A stretch of DNA of 64,000 bases from Scardovia inopinata JCM 12537 (GCF_001042695.1 NZ_AP012334.1:1302001-1366000); one strand, 5' to 3'. Counted from the stretch's first letter, positions 9,960 to 19,599 are shown. Numbers and translations: made by a program. Notes: generated by a model not told the origin, from the letters alone.

Positions 9960-10213
9960 TTTTTACGCTAGGAGTGTGATAACCATGGTTCATCACGCAT
10001 TTTTCCCTCCCCTCTTCGCCAGTCAGACTCTTCAGACGGAGATCTTTCTTATCCTCACCAACCGAATTCCTCAACCAGAGTCATCAGTCAGAGTCCTCAA
10101 CCAAAGTCATCAACCAAATCTTCAGCCAACGACTATTCAAACTTCTTAATCAATTCTCCCAGCAAGACCCATCATGATTTTGACAGTCATTATCCTGACA
10201 ATAGCCTGAGTCA
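9960..10213. other. Intergenic stretch with short TCA-rich repeats
   Basis: About 250 bp between the ileS leader and the 3' end of the NagZ-like gene. It contains imperfect repeats of AGAGTCMTCA and TCAACCAAAGTC type between about 10065 and 10135. I see no gene, clear promoter or terminator. Confidence 0.4.
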
Positions 10214-11497
10214 TCAAATCAGAAAAACTTGTGTCCGACCTGGGGCCCTTGCCAGAAGTCCGCTGATGATGGGCTGGACGTATGATGGAGCACCGATACA
10301 GGCCATATCGCCACCAGCTTCTATCAGCTTAACTCCCAACTGGTTGATAGGATACCCGCTGATTGCACCGGCAGATAGGGAATCAGAAATCACTATCCCC
10401 TGATACCCCTGTTTTTGTCTTAAATATTGTCTGATAATTTTTTGAGAGAATACTGCCGGAATACCGGGATCAATCTGACGGTATTGTGCTAAAGACATCA
10501 TCACCATTGCCGGATGATCCTTAAGAACCGCAATAAAAGGCTGAGTTTCCTTGCTATCCAGACGGGTTGTAGTGTCTACGGTGCCACGAGCTGTAAAATC
10601 GGTGTTGCCGGTCACTGCTCCAAGACCAGGAAAATGTTTAATTGCGGTCTGAACACCGCTGCTTTTCATCCCCTGTACAAAAGCCGATCCATGAGATGCC
10701 GTACCAGCCGGGCCCAGACCAAAATCGCGGTTCAAAGCGCCAATAGGAGCATTTGCCGATCGCTGTACCTGTACGGTTCCCAGCACCGGAGCCAGATCCA
10801 CATTAATGCCAGCCGCTTTCAGCTGACTCCCCCATCGAGCTGCTGACAACCGCAACTGATCGTCCGACATCTTCCCCTGGTAGAGGGCAGAAGGCATCCT
10901 CTCAAAACCTGGACCCCTCACATGCTGGACCAGCCCGCCCTCATTGTCAGTGGCAATAATAAGTCTGCTGCCGCCAGACTGCAAGGCAAAGTTTTGTAGC
11001 GCATCGACCTGCGGCTTCAACTGAGGCTTCCCTCCATTCCAATTGCCAATAATCAGAACCGATCCCACATGCTGCCGCTCGATTAAAGTCCTCATACTCG
11101 AAGCTGAATAACCAGCCTGCAATGGTGCCATGATGGTCTGTCCGACTTTCTCTTCCAGACTCATAGACTTGACTCGTTCAGCAGCTTGAGCCGCTGCTGT
11201 TGTCCAGCTATTCTTCCACTTTTGTTCAGCGGTTTGAGGAATGGGAAACGGCGCCGGAGAACGTTTTACACTACCCCGGCGCGGCAGATGAAAAGAATCA
11301 CCTGTTGCTGTCGTTCGGGATGATTGCGACGCCAGCGGAGAGACTGTCTGGGAATTTTCTGGCAGCTGCCCCATTTGCCAGCCATTCCATAATCCTGACC
11401 GAAAAAGGCTGACAGCTGCTATGACGGCAATGACAAGCAGGGCAACAGCAGTGATAAGCAGGAAACGCTTTTTTCGACCAGACCGTGGTTTCTTCAT
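10214..11497 (-). CDS. Membrane-anchored GH3 N-terminal-domain glycosidase (NagZ-like)
   Basis: The protein is 427 residues from the ATG at 11497. A basic N-terminus (KKPRSGRKKR) precedes one hydrophobic segment of about 20 residues, so it is probably an uncleaved anchor or lipid-free signal. After a Ser/Pro-rich linker comes a single GH3 barrel domain: KVGQTIMAPLQAGYS, ATDNEGG, KHFPGLG and VISDSLSAGA, where the SD-S Asp is the expected nucleophile. Single-domain GH3 enzymes with KHFPG and SD motifs are beta-N-acetylhexosaminidases of the NagZ type, which remove GlcNAc from peptidoglycan fragments. The canonical KHFPGHG is KHFPGLG here, so the usual catalytic-loop His may be replaced and activity is uncertain. 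The upstream region carries CTCACCCAA repeats. Confidence 0.8.
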   Translation of the reverse strand: MKKPRSGRKKRFLLITAVALLVIAVIAAVSLFRSGLWNGWQMGQLPENSQTVSPLASQSSRTTATGDSFHLPRRGSVKRSPAPFPIPQTAEQKWKNSWTTAAAQAAERVKSMSLEEKVGQTIMAPLQAGYSASSMRTLIERQHVGSVLIIGNWNGGKPQLKPQVDALQNFALQSGGSRLIIATDNEGGLVQHVRGPGFERMPSALYQGKMSDDQLRLSAARWGSQLKAAGINVDLAPVLGTVQVQRSANAPIGALNRDFGLGPAGTASHGSAFVQGMKSSGVQTAIKHFPGLGAVTGNTDFTARGTVDTTTRLDSKETQPFIAVLKDHPAMVMMSLAQYRQIDPGIPAVFSQKIIRQYLRQKQGYQGIVISDSLSAGAISGYPINQLGVKLIEAGGDMACIGAPSYVQPIISGLLARAPGRTQVFLI

Positions 11498-11542
11498 GCT
11501 TCCATTATCCCACCTTATGGCAGTGCCTGGCGACAGCGCCTG

Positions 11543-11865
11543 GCTCACCCAACGCGCAGAAATGCTTGAGTGGCCTCTACCCCGACCCCGCTCACCCAAC
11601 ACGCAAATGCAATCAACAACCCTTACCCCAACCCCGCTCACCCAACGCGCGAATAGGGCAAACTCACGCTTGAAATTGTCACTATAATCTTCAGTATGTA
11701 CGCGTTGGGTGAGCGCTCATGCACGAATCCGCCTGAGGCTGCAACTGCGCGTTGGGTGAGCGCTACTCAGGTCTACGCCGAAGGCACAACATCTCGTTGG
11801 GTGAGCCGTGATTACGATGAAAAGAAAGTAAACTAGCCATAAAACCAATTGAAAATTGGGTGAGC
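11543..11865. repeat. Cluster of seven CTCACCCAA repeats (three direct, four inverted)
   Basis: The core CTCACCCAA, usually extended as GCTCACCCAACGCGC, occurs at 11543, 11590 and 11636 on the plus strand. Its complement TTGGGTGAG occurs in copies beginning near 11700, 11747, 11792 and 11851. Spacing within each orientation is mostly 45-47 bp. The three plus copies face the four minus copies. The two middle plus-strand copies are longer repeats preceded by TACCCCRACCCC. The cluster lies just upstream of the NagZ-like gene; a second cluster of the same core is at 50333-50664. Function is unknown. Confidence 0.75.
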
Positions 11866-12245
11866 TCTCCTCTCGGGATCTCAGCATCGCAGCGTTTCGA
11901 CATCCCGACATCTCGTAGCATCTCGACATTCCGTAACCTTTCGACATCCCGACATTCCACTGCCTTTATAAGAGCATGGTCCAATACCCTGGATTACAGG
12001 TTAGAGAGCGCTTCCTCCTTATAGACTTATGAGACAAAGACTTATGAGACAAAGTAAGACAAAGAATGTATCAGGAAAGCATAGATACGGCAAAGAACAC
12101 GCACGGCACAAAACAAAGAATTCAGAAGAGAAGGAAGAAAATAAAAGTAAACAGAAAATAATGAGAAGCAGGAAAATTGAAAAACAAAAAAGAAAACAGA
12201 GAAAACGAAAAAGAAGAAAGCTGGAAAAATCGAAAATAAAATAAC
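11866..12245. other. Gene-poor stretch with a purine-rich tract
   Basis: The first part holds short repeats of CATCTCGACATTCCG/CATCCCGACATTCC type (about 11890-11960). From about 12110 to 12240 the plus strand is almost all A and G. A 71-codon frame here encodes little but Lys, Arg, Glu and Gln and has no ribosome-binding site, so I do not call it a gene. Confidence 0.4.
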
Positions 12246-12246
12246 C

Positions 12247-12280
12247 AGCCAGACACGCTGCCTTGTGGAGTTGTCTGGCT
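12247..12280 (-). terminator. Rho-independent terminator after the 12310-13565 gene pair
   Basis: Perfect 9-bp arms AGCCAGACA (12247-12255) and TGTCTGGCT (12272-12280) enclose a 16-nt loop. Read on the minus strand the stem is followed by GGTTATTTTATTTTCG, a T-rich tail. It lies 30 bp past the stop of the minus-strand pair. Confidence 0.75.
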
Positions 12281-12309
12281 GAAATTATTTCTGATTGGAG
12301 TTTGCCTGC

Positions 12310-12882
12310 TTACTTGTCTTTTGCATAATGAAGATGCTGACCCGAATGAACAAGAATCCAAGGCTTTGATCCAGAGCAAAAATCAATGGTCTTCCTAGGC
12401 ACTTGTTGAGAAATTACTTGGTAATTATTATTCCCGCGTTTGGTAATTAAGAAAAGAATCCACTCAGTATCCTCGTTAGATGTATTAAATTTTGCAGACA
12501 CAGACTGAAAAGCTTGTGGGAAAGAGCTTGGATCTGCATAAGGACAGACAATCAGCGCCTGGGACCAGCGCGCATTATTGACCTTGCCAGGAAGGACAAC
12601 AGTTGAATCCCCTGCTGCAACTTGACTCTGCAGGTTCTTCTGAACTTCGGCAGCTTGATTCTTATGAACGGTTGATACGGTGATTCCAACAGTAAGTACC
12701 AAAACCATCACTAGGGCAATAATCAGCGCCGCAAGTTTACCTTGTTTATTTAGTTTATTACTGGATGCGGTGTGTAAGCGGGCAGTAAGATTGTCTGAAT
12801 TCTGGGGATTGCCGTTTTCTGCCTCCTGCAGCGGCTTGTTTGCTTCTGTGACACTGGTCCCAGACGTATTATTATTATTCAT
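12310..12882 (-). CDS. Hypothetical single-pass membrane protein (partner of the DUF6973-like protein)
   Basis: I do not recognise this 190-residue protein. It has a polar Asn/Ser-rich N-terminus of about 48 residues, one hydrophobic segment (LAALIIALVMVLVLTVGITV) and a C-terminal domain of about 110 residues with two cysteines, probably outside the membrane. Its ATG overlaps the stop of the upstream gene by four bases (ATGA), so translation is coupled. A partner or immunity role for the secreted upstream protein is possible, but the only evidence is the gene arrangement. A terminator follows. Confidence 0.7.
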   Translation of the reverse strand: MNNNNTSGTSVTEANKPLQEAENGNPQNSDNLTARLHTASSNKLNKQGKLAALIIALVMVLVLTVGITVSTVHKNQAAEVQKNLQSQVAAGDSTVVLPGKVNNARWSQALIVCPYADPSSFPQAFQSVSAKFNTSNEDTEWILFLITKRGNNNYQVISQQVPRKTIDFCSGSKPWILVHSGQHLHYAKDK

Positions 12883-13565
12883 TTAAGAGTCACCAACTTC
12901 CTTTTGTTAGCAAGGTTCTTACTCATTGTAAGGGCTTGAGAATCAGTTTTGGTTTTCTTACCGACCGATCGTCCAATTTTATTGTTAGCAAGATCCATTC
13001 TCTTCTCTCTTTGTGGACCAGAACTATACTTTTCGTGATTAGTTGCTATAGTCTCTGCATTATGGATGCCGATATGATGTGTCATAAGTGCATTCCAGTA
13101 ACAATGCCGGAATGCATCACCTTTACCATTGTGAAGAGATGATTTAAAATACCTTGCCGCTGTATTACTTGCAGTATTAGCATCTTTTGCACCTTGTTTA
13201 CATCCTGAAATACCTACCTGTATGACACATGCAACCTTCTCTTTTGCACTTGCAAAATAACGATCATAGTAACCTGAAGCGGGGTAACTTTGTAGTTGTG
13301 TCTTGTTGGACCCAATATCCTTACCAAAGAACAAATTGTTTACTTCTTTGTCAGAAGAATGATCGATATACTTTAAAATTTCGTGTTTTTGCTCCATTGA
13401 CATCTTATCGAGTGTTTTAACCGGATCCTGCGATTTACGTAAAATTGTTACAGGATCATTTACTGATGCCATCGCATATTGCCCAGGAAATACAGCGATA
13501 AACGATACGCAGCAGAGCGCGGTTATTATTACAAGCAAGCACCTCTTCAAGCTTAACTGTTCCAT
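12879..13565 (-). CDS. Secreted DUF6973-like protein
   Basis: The protein is 228 residues from the ATG at 13565, chosen for its AAGGAGATAGAT ribosome-binding site. It begins with a signal peptide (KRCLLVIITALCCVSFIAVF, probable cleavage after AMA). The C-terminal half contains GKGDAFRHCYWNALMT, then A-T-N-H-E, then MDLANNKIGRSVG. This DAFRHxYWNALM...HE...MDLxNNxxGR pattern is what I associate with the uncharacterised DUF6973 family of secreted or toxin-tail domains. The invariant His and Glu residues suggest an enzyme, possibly metal-dependent, but that is inference. It is the first gene of a coupled pair. Confidence 0.75.
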   Translation of the reverse strand: MEQLSLKRCLLVIITALCCVSFIAVFPGQYAMASVNDPVTILRKSQDPVKTLDKMSMEQKHEILKYIDHSSDKEVNNLFFGKDIGSNKTQLQSYPASGYYDRYFASAKEKVACVIQVGISGCKQGAKDANTASNTAARYFKSSLHNGKGDAFRHCYWNALMTHHIGIHNAETIATNHEKYSSGPQREKRMDLANNKIGRSVGKKTKTDSQALTMSKNLANKRKLVTLK

Positions 13566-14175
13566 ATCTATCTCCTTATATATTAAGCGTAAACAATCTT
13601 CTAGTTTGTCACTTTCTGCCGAATGCCAAAACACTAAAACTGTTTACACTTATCTAGTATAATGTGAGTTTGGACGGAAAATCAGACTGTGCCTCCTAAA
13701 TTATCAAGGCGCATATTAGAGAACAGATTGCTGGAATACTATTATTGTTTCAAACGATTGGACCCCTTGGGCAGTTATTACTTTGCTGGAGTATTCCTAG
13801 AGAACAGTGCTGTAAAAGCGGAGAAAACGATATGTGGAATATTACTTTGCTCCAAAATCGAAGTATTTCACTCGAACTTCTGTCGATTGAAATTAGACAC
13901 TATGCGCTGTCGCGTTGTTGATGACAAATCTGTATAGCACAGATCAGGCAAGATTGAATATACGGCATTCCCCATCGGTTGCCGTTAGCGACATTGCCTG
14001 AAGAAAGGTGATATATTTTTTATAAAAATTCTGCTAACGATCTAGAAGCCACTAAAACTAAGATGCAGAATATACAAACAAAATCAATATTTTTAATGAA
14101 AGTATACATCCCTGAAAAACCCAGACATCAATAGACACCTCTCAGAAACAGTTTAGAATAGCAGTGATAATCGAT
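13566..14175. other. AT-rich gene-poor stretch upstream of the IS element
   Basis: About 600 bp with no supported gene. A frame at 13689-13937 has no ribosome-binding site or recognisable protein features. TTTACACTTATCTAGTATAATG at 13643-13664 could be a promoter reading rightwards. Confidence 0.35.
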
Positions 14176-14235
14176 TGATGTGGCTTGGTTTTTGTTCCTA
14201 GTAAAACTCACTCTTAAAGGGAGGATAATAGGAAT

Positions 14236-14556
14236 ATGAAACAAGGTAAACGATACAGCACAGAATTTAAAACACGTGCTATAGAACTTTTAGAAGAAAC
14301 ACGAACGACTGCACAGTCTGAATCCGAAGCAGTAGCAACGATAGTTTCATCGCTTGGTATAGCACAAGAAACACTACATAGATGGAGCAAAATAGCTGAT
14401 GCAAGAGCAGTTCCGTCGTTATCTGCGCGTCATGCCCAAGAAGAAGTTAAACGATTACGCAAAGAAAATCGTGAGTTAAAATGTGCTAACGAGATACTTC
14501 AGACTGCTTCAGCTTCTTCGCCTCCAGGCTCGACCAGACCACGCATTAAAACATAA
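14236..14556 (+). pseudogene. IS3-family transposase OrfA, frameshifted at its 3' end
   Basis: A helix-turn-helix DNA-binding protein that recognises the IS ends. The N-terminus KQGKRYSTEFKTRAIELLEE and the leucine-zipper segment EEVKRLRKENRELKCANEIL are typical of IS3-family OrfA. After NEILQTASA the present frame reads Ser/Pro-rich residues, whereas the next frame reads FFASRLDQTTH and stops at TAA. This matches the usual OrfA ending and implies loss of one base near 14515. The start is preceded by AAGGGAGGATAATAGGAAT. Confidence 0.8.
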
Positions 14557-15458
14557 ATTTATTCACGTGTACGCGTCTCGGTTTGGTATCGAGCCTATAT
14601 GCACGGTATTACATACCGTGTTCGAAGATGGTTTTATGGCTCCTCGCGCGTATTATCAAGCCAGGAAACGTTCTATATCTGTTATGAGTGGGTGGTAGCG
14701 AGAGATATCCAGGTGATTCATGCTGACCGGTTCATGAAAACGTATGGATATCGGAAAATGTTTCATCAACTCATCAATTAAGGGTGGATTCATATCGGGC
14801 GTGACCAGGCAGCACGTGTTATGCGTGAACTTCATATTCACGGTGTAACGCGTGGTAAACATCCTATTACTACAAGGAGTTTGAAAGGAACAGGTGGTAG
14901 GCACGATTACGTTAACCGTGATTTTACTGCTTGTGCTCCTAACCGGTTACACGTGGCTGATATCACGTATGTGAAGCTTGTCTCTGGTCGTTTCGCGTAT
15001 ACCGCTTTTGTTACTGATGTGTTTTCTCAGCGTATCGTGGGATGGGCTGTTTCTCCTACGATAGTGTACTCAAAGATTTACCGTTAAAGGCTTTAACTCA
15101 AAGCGTTTCATGGGTTTGTAAACATGTTGACACGAGCAGGCTGATTCAGCATAGTGATCATGGGGTACAGTACACGAGTAGTGTGTATCAAGACGTGTTA
15201 TCTGTGTATGGTATTACTGCCTCTACTGGTAGTGTTGGTGACTCGTATGATAATGCTCTAGATGAGAGTGTTAATGGAGCGTATAAAGCAGAGCTTATAC
15301 GTCAGTGTAAGCCTTTCATGGATGTTCGTGAGCTGGAACAGGCTACTATGCGTTGGATTTCTTGGCGGAATACCAAGCGTTTACATGTTGGCTTAGGGTA
15401 TAAAACACCTGTCCAGGTAGACATGAGTATTACCAGAGCCAATCCACCGGTAAACTAA
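14552..15458 (+). pseudogene. IS3-family transposase OrfB (DDE integrase), multiply frameshifted
   Basis: Fragments of one rve-type integrase lie in three frames: HVYASRFGIEPICTVLH (about 14565), a piece with an internal TAA near 14780 followed by MRELHIHGVTRGKHPIT, then RLHVADITYVKLVSG with the first catalytic Asp (about 14960), and after 15070 LIQHSDHGVQYTS with the second Asp and NALDESVNGAYKAE with the Glu. The DDE residues therefore survive but cannot be translated together. At least two frameshifts and one stop are needed to explain it. Confidence 0.85.
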
Positions 15459-15494
15459 CTATGAAAGTGTGAACAAAACCAGTCCACATCAGAT

Positions 15495-16412
15495 ACTCTG
15501 AAAGTATGTATTCACTGACTGCAGTGTACAAAAAACTTAGACTTTTTAAGATTAAATAAAGTTCTTCCTTATACAGATAAATACAGCATCCTGCAAAAAA
15601 TCTATTATGAAATAATTTCATAGGATGTGTACCAGTTCCGAGGTTACATACTCAGCTGTGTATTACTGAGAAGGTAATCTAAGAACGTTATTCGATACAT
15701 CATCCTAAAAGAACTGTCTGTTACAGCCAAGTACAAGGGCAAGTGTAGCTCTTTTAAGAAGAAAAGTATCTACTATTAGTAGCCTTGTAGTTCGATACTT
15801 ATATGAAGATAAGGCTTGCCAGATATGATTGACAGCAATTACAGAACTCTCAAAAAAGTTAGTAAGGAATATTTATTATCTATCATAAACTTTCTATATA
15901 GGATGCCAGCCATTTTGATGATTGGAGCATTACCTAACGCAACCATAATCTGTTTTTGTATATCTAATAACCTACCAAGCGCAACCATCCAATTTTTCAT
16001 CCGCACCGTCAAATCACATTATTCATAGTAATCAAGGTTGTCACTATCATAAGTTTGAATGAATAAGATTAAGGAGGTATCAGGTCTGATACATTCCAGA
16101 TCTCAAGAGCCGATTTGCATGGGCCAGTACCTCTTCAACCATCTCAAGATAGAACTACTTTATCACCGTAACTAGAATAATTGTGATATTCGTCAGTTCG
16201 CCATAGAGTTAGACGGTACTATAACTCGATTAGTGCACAGATCAAATCGAATCAACACGAGGGGACACCAGTCTTTTTCGAATTTGAAGGAGATCAATGC
16301 GAATAGTGTGAAAAAATATACGCACTACTAATTTATTTTATATATCTCGCCTGAAGTTTTCGATCCATGATACATGCAATTTTTATCTAATCGACGCAAT
16401 AAATTCCAACTT
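15495..16412. other. AT-rich gene-poor stretch
   Basis: About 920 bp between the IS remnant and the large membrane-protein gene. A 70-codon hydrophobic frame (15816-16028) has no convincing ribosome-binding site or family. It contains a short duplicated phrase (CTAACGCAACCAT near 15933 and CCAAGCGCAACCATC near 15975). I see no RNA gene. Confidence 0.35.
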
Positions 16413-19400
16413 TTACCTCATCTGGTGGAAAGAATCGCGAAAACGTTTAATCCGTTCAAAGCTGGCAGCAAGAGCGATGAGAATAATTCCGCCCAGAGCA
16501 AGCCAAATCCACCAATAATTCTGGGAAACCATCACCAGGTAAGACCATGTTTTAACAAGAACATGAATCACCAGACAGACAGCTCCCATGGACAGGGGCG
16601 CCTTCCACCGCATGAGGGCTCCTATAACTATCATTATTAAGCAGATAAGCAGGATATAAACAGACCGCAGGATGGAATCTTTATAGATCAAAATGGCCAT
16701 GGAAGGAATAACCAGGAGGGCACTCCCCCAGCCTACCGCTGCCCAGCTGGATAGGCGAGGATTAGACCGCATCCGCATAACTCCATCGGCAAAGGCAAGT
16801 GCGCCAAGACAAATCAGAGGAACTTCATAGCCCAGAGGGCTGTTAACCTTGGCATTATAAATTGATATTCCCAGGGCTGCAATAATCGTAGCAATTATAT
16901 ACGATCGGCGCAATTCTAATGCTGCAGACAGGGTTTTGCTGCCCAGGGTAAAGAAGAGGACTGTCAGCAGAACCACCACAAGAAAAACCACGGTAACTAC
17001 TGGTGTAACGATCGGGGGTATTTTCTTGCTGTCAGTTGTTATTGCCCACATACAAACCTGTAAGGTCATGGCAGAAGTAAAGCAGATAGCGAGCGCCCCT
17101 TGTTCCCTGCTGGTAATATGAGCTATTGTGAGCAGCGATCGCCTGGAGCCAGAGGAAGCTCCTGGGGCAGGAGTAACCGCAGGAGCGGAGGAAACCGCAG
17201 GAGCAGCAAAACCCGTAATGCCCGGCGAAGCGGAGAAACCAGGGGCAGGAGCAACTGGTGCAGGAGGCACTGCCCCAGCAGGGGTAAGCGCCGGCCCCGC
17301 AGGAGTAGACTCAAAAGGAGCAGGAGGGGCTACCGATCCAACAGGCAAGGGTGCCGCGGCGGTAAGCGAGGAGTCGATGGATCGGCCGAGAATTCCCAAG
17401 ACAATGGTTATGAGAGCGTACAGCAGACAGGAGGAGATAAGAATAAACAGAAATCCGACATTATCCGCAACTATTGTATCCATTGTCGTTGAGGCTTCAT
17501 CGGCAGGAGCGAAGCTGAAGTAGAATCCCGAGGTGGATTCGCTGATGACGTTGTTAACAAAAACGAGAAAGCCCATGGTCAGAGCAGTATCAGTCAGGAT
17601 ACGAGCGGAGGTGTTGGGAGAATTCACCAAGCCCAGGCGGTAAAGGACCAGCATGACAAGATAAGCGGCTGCATAGAAGGAGCCCATCACAAAATTCAGC
17701 TTCATCGCAAAGACCGCCCGTAAGACCGGAAGAAGAGGAATCATAATGAGTGCTGTGCCAATCAAGGCCAGATATTCCGGTCTGGTCAAATTCCATCTGC
17801 CGTTAAAGGAACGGGTCTGCGATCGAACTTTGCCAGCCAGCAACATCCAGGCAAAAGAAATAATCATAATTGACAGATTGACCAGGTCACTGGATCCGGG
17901 CAGGGCAGCAAGATTAAGAATCAGGAAGGTGCCCAGGACAAATAGAATCCAGCGAAGATTGGGCTCAACCAGAGCAAGAAGAAAAGCAGGAACTATCAGT
18001 AAAAGTGTTGCAACACAGTTAATCCATCCATTACTGGAAAAAATATACCAACTCCCCCACGTATGGTTGTTAGGGAAAAACAAAGGCGCTAGTATGTACG
18101 AACTCGTCACACAAACTGCACACACAAATGTAAGCAGAGTTAGTATCCAGGTTGTCGTGCTGAGCCTGGATTCATCAGACTTGCGCCGCTTTTGCTGAGG
18201 AGGCATGGAACCGGTGGGGATTCCAGCAGGAAAAGCAAGACGGGGACCAGGAATAGCACCGGCAGGAGCAACAGGACCGGCCCCAGCAGGAAAAGCAAGA
18301 CCGGGACCAAGAGCGATTTCAGCGGGTGATGATTGTTTGGAAGGACGCCGAAAAACAAACAGACGCAGTGCCAGCATAGCGACCATAACGGCAGTAAAAG
18401 ACAGTATACTCCCAAAGATAAGGGTATTACTGTAATTGAAGATGCAGGGCAGAAATCCCAGGCCTGCACTAAAAATAATCATGGAGCTCATTGCCAGACT
18501 CCACAAAGGACGCTTCATCAAACGTCCCAGCACATATCCGAGTCCGAGAATAAGGCTGGTACAGAGAAAATAAACCGGCCACAAGAGACGATCCCCTACT
18601 GCCGGAATTACATGCGCATACTGAAGGAAAAGCGAATCCACCACCAGGGTTGCTGCAGCCAGCCAGCCCAGCCCCTGAGCCGTAACAGCAACTTTTTTAG
18701 CAGAAAGAAGTGCACACAGGAGGGAAATAATTCCCACGACCGCCAGGCTTACAGCTCGTCCCCCATTGTTCATCATCCTATAAGAGACCGCTGCAAAAAC
18801 AATGGCAGCCAGAATGAGAAGCCCTACCCCGCAGGAAAGAAGAAAAATCTGCAGAGAATTCCTGCTCTGTTCCTGATTTACTGCCTTGCCGGTTTCCGGA
18901 TGGACCTGCAGTGAATCAGTTCCAGCTATGGGCATGCCAGACTGGTTACTATAATTACTCGGAAAAGGTGTTTGTGCAGGTACAGGATCCTTCCTCATAT
19001 CCTGCATCACACGGAGACGCTGCTCAAACAAGTCTGCTGCCTTCAGGGACAACTCCCTGACTTCGCGCATCCGGGGATCAGTCAGATCAAGACCCAGCCG
19101 AGTCAGCCGGGGATTTGTTAGCGGCTGAAAGGTGTCGGGAGACAGGGTCTGCGATCGCAGCTGCTGCACAGAATGCGGCCAGGCATACGGGACCTGATTC
19201 TGGTTACCAGCGCCGGCAGTACTATGCCGGATTTCTTCCATAACAGCAATTCTGCGCAGAAGAAGATCAGCAATTCTCCGCCCCAGCTCTCTCACCTGTT
19301 TCATCCGGGGATCATCCAGCCGTATTCCATTCGGAGTGTAGCCAGACCCATCAGCCGGAGTCAGAGTATCAGGGTTCAGCCCTTGATTTGTCAGGTCTGA

Positions 19401-19526
19401 TAACGAACGCGGCCAGGCATAAACCGGCTTGTCGGGGCCAGTCTGAAAGGAGCTCCTCTGCCCAAAGTCTGCCTGATGAGGGGACGTCTGTGCCCCCTGA
19501 AATCCTTGATTACCCGTGTCACTCAT
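16413..19526 (-). CDS. Large multi-pass membrane protein with duplicated N-terminal module
   Basis: This 1037-residue integral membrane protein is not recognised as a named family. Residues 35-101 and 113-179 are two copies of one module (Y-A-W-P-R/H-S ... L-x-P-D-T ... DDPRM/TDPRM ... V-R-E-L ... I/L-x-V-M), predicted cytoplasmic. About 20 hydrophobic segments follow in three blocks, separated by two Pro/Ala-rich linkers: around residues 405-440 (G-P-x-L-A-F-P-A-G repeats) and 740-800 (PAP-rich). The architecture resembles the large DUF2157/DUF2339-type predicted membrane proteins of actinobacteria, but I cannot assign it. It is monocistronic by spacing. Confidence 0.75.
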   Translation of the reverse strand: MSDTGNQGFQGAQTSPHQADFGQRSSFQTGPDKPVYAWPRSLSDLTNQGLNPDTLTPADGSGYTPNGIRLDDPRMKQVRELGRRIADLLLRRIAVMEEIRHSTAGAGNQNQVPYAWPHSVQQLRSQTLSPDTFQPLTNPRLTRLGLDLTDPRMREVRELSLKAADLFEQRLRVMQDMRKDPVPAQTPFPSNYSNQSGMPIAGTDSLQVHPETGKAVNQEQSRNSLQIFLLSCGVGLLILAAIVFAAVSYRMMNNGGRAVSLAVVGIISLLCALLSAKKVAVTAQGLGWLAAATLVVDSLFLQYAHVIPAVGDRLLWPVYFLCTSLILGLGYVLGRLMKRPLWSLAMSSMIIFSAGLGFLPCIFNYSNTLIFGSILSFTAVMVAMLALRLFVFRRPSKQSSPAEIALGPGLAFPAGAGPVAPAGAIPGPRLAFPAGIPTGSMPPQQKRRKSDESRLSTTTWILTLLTFVCAVCVTSSYILAPLFFPNNHTWGSWYIFSSNGWINCVATLLLIVPAFLLALVEPNLRWILFVLGTFLILNLAALPGSSDLVNLSIMIISFAWMLLAGKVRSQTRSFNGRWNLTRPEYLALIGTALIMIPLLPVLRAVFAMKLNFVMGSFYAAAYLVMLVLYRLGLVNSPNTSARILTDTALTMGFLVFVNNVISESTSGFYFSFAPADEASTTMDTIVADNVGFLFILISSCLLYALITIVLGILGRSIDSSLTAAAPLPVGSVAPPAPFESTPAGPALTPAGAVPPAPVAPAPGFSASPGITGFAAPAVSSAPAVTPAPGASSGSRRSLLTIAHITSREQGALAICFTSAMTLQVCMWAITTDSKKIPPIVTPVVTVVFLVVVLLTVLFFTLGSKTLSAALELRRSYIIATIIAALGISIYNAKVNSPLGYEVPLICLGALAFADGVMRMRSNPRLSSWAAVGWGSALLVIPSMAILIYKDSILRSVYILLICLIMIVIGALMRWKAPLSMGAVCLVIHVLVKTWSYLVMVSQNYWWIWLALGGIILIALAASFERIKRFRDSFHQMR

Positions 19527-19599
19527 TTCTCACACTCATTTCTCTGTGACAATTTATTCCATTTTACAGGAAAGCCGCAAGCAATCAAAATTAGAAAGA

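Larger units (their letters stand above)
14176..15491 (+). mobile_element. Decayed IS3-family insertion sequence
   Basis: The element is bounded by imperfect inverted repeats: TGATGTGGCTTGGTTTTTG at the left end (from 14176) and, on the minus strand, TGATGTGGACTGGTTTTG at the right end (to 15491). GAT flanks both ends and may be a 3-bp target duplication. Inside are an orfA-like gene and an orfB broken into several frames, the usual IS3-family order. With several disabling changes the copy should not transpose by itself. Confidence 0.85.

Noticed and set aside
11543-11865. CRISPR array
   Set aside because: The repeat unit is only 9-15 bp, orientation changes in the middle, intervals are uneven between groups and no cas gene is present.
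12029-12244. Small Lys/Arg-rich protein
   Set aside because: It is a translation of a purine-rich tract, with no ribosome-binding site and low complexity.
14500-14560. Programmed frameshift joining IS3 orfA and orfB
   Set aside because: The usual A-rich slippery site is absent, and restoring one lost base gives the normal OrfA end. orfB itself is broken elsewhere, so decay explains it better.
17100-17523. Pro/Gly/Ala-rich plus-strand proteins
   Set aside because: These are antisense readings of the Pro/Ala-rich linker of the large membrane protein.
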